8,049 bases of DNA from Microbacteriaceae bacterium UBA6152. GTDB lineage: Bacteria; Actinomycetota; Actinomycetes; Actinomycetales; Microbacteriaceae. The stretch spans positions 1-8,049 of the forward strand of contig DIUS01000122.1 of the NCBI GenBank assembly GCA_002423075.1, given 5' to 3'. Each line of letters starts with the position of its first letter. Within the stretch, counting starts at the first letter, position 1. This document shows positions 6,229-8,049 of this stretch, in pieces. The notes beneath the pieces are model-generated. The model made no database searches. It worked only from the letters and a program-made list of their open reading frames with translations, and had not been told where the DNA came from. Position numbers and translations under genes: made by a program.

Positions 6229-6890
6229 GCGAGACCCTCGCCTACACCGTCTACGTCGTGCTGCGGCGCGACCCGCAGCGCCCCGCCACGGGCGGCGGCG
6301 TGCAGCAGGCGGTCGCTGCCGTGACCGCGCAGGGCGTGACCGTGCGCGGCATTTACGACGTGAGCGGGCTGCGCGCCGACGCCGACATCATGCTGTGGCT
6401 GCACGGCGAGACGGTCGACGGGCTGCAGGCGGCGATTCGCACCCTGCGCCGCAGCGCGCTGCTGAGCACCCTGCTGCCGACCTGGAACGCGATGGGGGTG
6501 CACGTGCAGGCGGAGTTCAGCCGCAGCCACGCCCCCGCGTTCATGCTCGGGAAGGAGCCGAAGGGCTGGCTGTGCGTCTACCCCTTCGTGCGCTCGTACG
6601 AGTGGTACCTGCTGCCCGAGGAAGAGCGCCGCGAGATGCTCGCCGAGCACGGCCGTCGCGGGAGCGCCTTTACGGAGGTGCTCGCCAACACCGTGGCGAG
6701 CTTCGCGCTCGGCGACTACGAGTGGCTGCTGGGGCTCGAGAGCGACGACCCCCTGCAGCTCGTCGACATGATGCGCGACCTGCGCTACACCGAGGCGCGC
6801 CGCCACGTGCGCGAAGAGGTGCCGTTCTTCACCGGGCGTCGGCTCGATGACGCGGCGCTCGACGCCGAGATTTTGGAGGTTCTGCAGTGA
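6225..6890 (+). CDS. hemQ: Coproheme decarboxylase HemQ (ChdC), chlorite dismutase family
   Basis: HemQ oxidatively decarboxylates the propionates at positions 2 and 4 of coproheme with H2O2 to give haem b, the last step of the coproporphyrin-dependent pathway. The 221-residue protein follows the actinobacterial form. His102, Tyr119 (in VYPFVRSYEWYLLP) and His142 (in AEHG) have the same spacings (17 and 23) as distal His118, catalytic Tyr135 and proximal His158 of the Corynebacterium diphtheriae enzyme, as I recall that numbering. ANTVASFALGDYEW and EARRHVREEVPFFTGRR are further family landmarks. The GTG start overlaps the hemY stop by 4 bases; AGAGAG is a modest ribosome binding site 6 bases upstream. 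HemQ next to hemY and hemH is strong evidence for the coproporphyrin route. Confidence 0.95.
   Translation: MSETLAYTVYVVLRRDPQRPATGGGVQQAVAAVTAQGVTVRGIYDVSGLRADADIMLWLHGETVDGLQAAIRTLRRSALLSTLLPTWNAMGVHVQAEFSRSHAPAFMLGKEPKGWLCVYPFVRSYEWYLLPEEERREMLAEHGRRGSAFTEVLANTVASFALGDYEWLLGLESDDPLQLVDMMRDLRYTEARRHVREEVPFFTGRRLDDAALDAEILEVLQ
6875..6879 (+). promoter_or_regulatory. Ribosome binding site of hemH
   Basis: GGAGG lies 7 bases before the GTG at 6887, inside the end of hemQ. It is the strongest such site in the operon. It fixes the hemH start and hence a leader of about 28 residues before the conserved core. Confidence 0.7.
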
Positions 6891-8049
6891 CGATCACCAA
6901 TGGCGCCTACCCCCTCGCGGCGACGGATGCGGCGCTCGCCGAATCCGCAGGCGGCCACGTGACCGTTCCGGTCGCCTACGACGCCGTCATCCTCGCGGGC
7001 TTCGGCGGGCCAGAGGGGCAGGACGACGTCATCCCCTTCCTGCGCAACGTCACCCGCGGGCGCGGCATCCCCGATGAGCGCCTCGAGGAGGTCGCGCACC
7101 ACTACCGCCACTTCGGTGGCGTGAGCCCCATCAACCAGCAGAACCGCGAGCTGCAGGCCGCGCTGCAGGCCGAGGCCGATCGTCGGGGTCTCGGCATCCC
7201 GATCTACTGGGGCAACCGCAACTGGGATCCGTACCTGCCCGAGGCCCTGCAGCAGGCCTTCGACGACGGTCACCGCACAATCCTCGGCCTCGCGACGAGC
7301 GCCTACTCGAGCTTCTCGAGCTGCCGCCAGTACCGCGAGGACTTCGCGAACGCCCTCGACGCCACCGGCCTGTGGGGACAGGTGCGCATCGACAAGGTGG
7401 CGCAGTTCTTCGACGCGCCCGGCTTCGTTGCTCCGTTCGTCGCGGGGGTCGTGGATGCCCTGCGCACGCTCCTCGCCGACGGCGTCGACCTGACCGGGGT
7501 GCGGGTGCTCTTCGCGACCCACAGCATCCCGACGACCGATGCCGAGCGCAGCGGACCGCGCGACGTCGAGTGGGGCGAGGGCGGTGCCTACGCCGCCCAG
7601 CACCTCGCCGTCAGCGGGGTCATCATGCAGCGGGCGATCGCGGCACTTCGCGAGGAGGGTGCTGACGTGCCCGAGGTCGCTTGGCAGCTCGTGTACCAGA
7701 GCCGGTCGGGCCCTCCGACGCAGCCGTGGCTCGAGCCCGACATCAACGACGCGATCGCGGACCACGCCACGGCGGGCGCGACCACGATCGTCATGGTGCC
7801 CGTCGGCTTCGTGAGCGACCACATGGAGGTCATGTGGGATCTCGACACCGAGGCGATGGAGACGTGCGAGGAGCACGGCGTGCGCGGCGTGCGTGTGCCG
7901 ACCCCGGGCGTCGACCCCGTCTACGTGAGCGGCCTGATCGACCTCGTCGAAGAGCGCTTGCGCGGCTCGGCACCCGCTGACCGCGTGCGCGAAACGACCC
8001 TCGGCCCCTGGTACGACGTGTGTCGCCCCGGCTGCTGCGAGAACGTGCG
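6887..8049 (+). CDS. hemH: Coproporphyrin III ferrochelatase with probable [2Fe-2S] cysteines (3' truncated)
   Basis: HemH (CpfC) inserts Fe2+ into coproporphyrin III. GTG 6887 overlaps the hemQ stop by 4 bases and has GGAGG 7 bases upstream. The frame stays open to the window end, giving 387 full codons, so only the last part of the C-terminus is missing. After a leader of about 28 residues the core begins at YDAVILAGFGGPEG (31-44). Also visible are HYRHFGGVSPINQQNRE, LATSAYSSFSSCRQYRED with Cys146, ATHSIP with the metal-binding His212, and VGFVSDHMEVMWDLD with the conserved Glu314. Near the window end the run CRPGCC gives Cys379, Cys383 and Cys384. Together with Cys146 they match the cysteine pattern of actinobacterial ferrochelatases that carry a [2Fe-2S] cluster, as in Mycobacterium tuberculosis. 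Which of the last cysteines bind iron cannot be told from sequence. Confidence 0.95.
   Translation, partial: MTITNGAYPLAATDAALAESAGGHVTVPVAYDAVILAGFGGPEGQDDVIPFLRNVTRGRGIPDERLEEVAHHYRHFGGVSPINQQNRELQAALQAEADRRGLGIPIYWGNRNWDPYLPEALQQAFDDGHRTILGLATSAYSSFSSCRQYREDFANALDATGLWGQVRIDKVAQFFDAPGFVAPFVAGVVDALRTLLADGVDLTGVRVLFATHSIPTTDAERSGPRDVEWGEGGAYAAQHLAVSGVIMQRAIAALREEGADVPEVAWQLVYQSRSGPPTQPWLEPDINDAIADHATAGATTIVMVPVGFVSDHMEVMWDLDTEAMETCEEHGVRGVRVPTPGVDPVYVSGLIDLVEERLRGSAPADRVRETTLGPWYDVCRPGCCENV

Noticed and set aside
6785..7876. Long minus-strand open frame (363 codons) opposite hemQ/hemH, and a similar one at 5961-6806
   Set aside because: They mirror the G/C third-position bias of the real genes, show no recognisable motif, and are fully covered by well-supported hemY, hemQ and hemH.
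1..8049. Novel defence, mobile or toxin system; tRNA, CRISPR array, insertion sequence
   Set aside because: No tandem short repeats, cloverleaf, transposase motif or inverted terminal repeats were seen. Apart from the surface protein and the small conserved protein, the genes are housekeeping.

Overview
The window looks like a chromosomal segment of a high-GC actinobacterium, most likely in or near Microbacteriaceae. The basis is the strong G/C third-position bias, abundant GTG starts, very short or absent leaders, 4-base stop/start overlaps, and a coproporphyrin-dependent haem cluster of the actinobacterial type. The genus assignment is inference; no rRNA or other marker is present.

Left part (1-2479, + strand): the C-terminal end of a class A beta-lactamase-like serine hydrolase (1-246) is followed by a 174-base gap with a good ribosome binding site. 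Next comes a secreted, cysteine-rich surface protein (421-2037) with a signal peptide and a C-terminal LADTG sorting signal, the pattern used by class E sortases. A small conserved actinobacterial protein of unknown function (2072-2479) follows; relatives are often labelled 'CpaE-like'. Its 3' end overlaps the 3' end of hemA on the opposite strand by 46 bases.

Right part (2434-8049): a haem biosynthesis locus. hemA (glutamyl-tRNA reductase) runs leftward. A 115-base divergent intergenic region separates it from the rightward operon hemE-hemY-hemQ-hemH, whose genes overlap by 4 bases (GTGA) at every junction; hemH runs off the window. HemA makes the first committed intermediate (glutamate-1-semialdehyde). 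HemE makes coproporphyrinogen III, HemY oxidises it to coproporphyrin III, HemH inserts iron, and HemQ decarboxylates coproheme to haem b. The presence of HemQ and the Gram-positive-type HemY shows the coproporphyrin-dependent route rather than the protoporphyrin route. The genes between HemA and HemE (hemL, hemB, hemC, hemD) are not in this window.

The most interesting non-coding element is an imperfect inverted repeat with C5/G5 arms (3737-3760) in the hemA/hemE intergenic region. It overlaps a candidate hemA -10 box and looks like an operator. hemE appears to be read from a leaderless transcript: a TATTCT box ends 6 bases before its GTG start. I found no clear novel multi-gene system, CRISPR array, tRNA, insertion sequence or convincing terminator.
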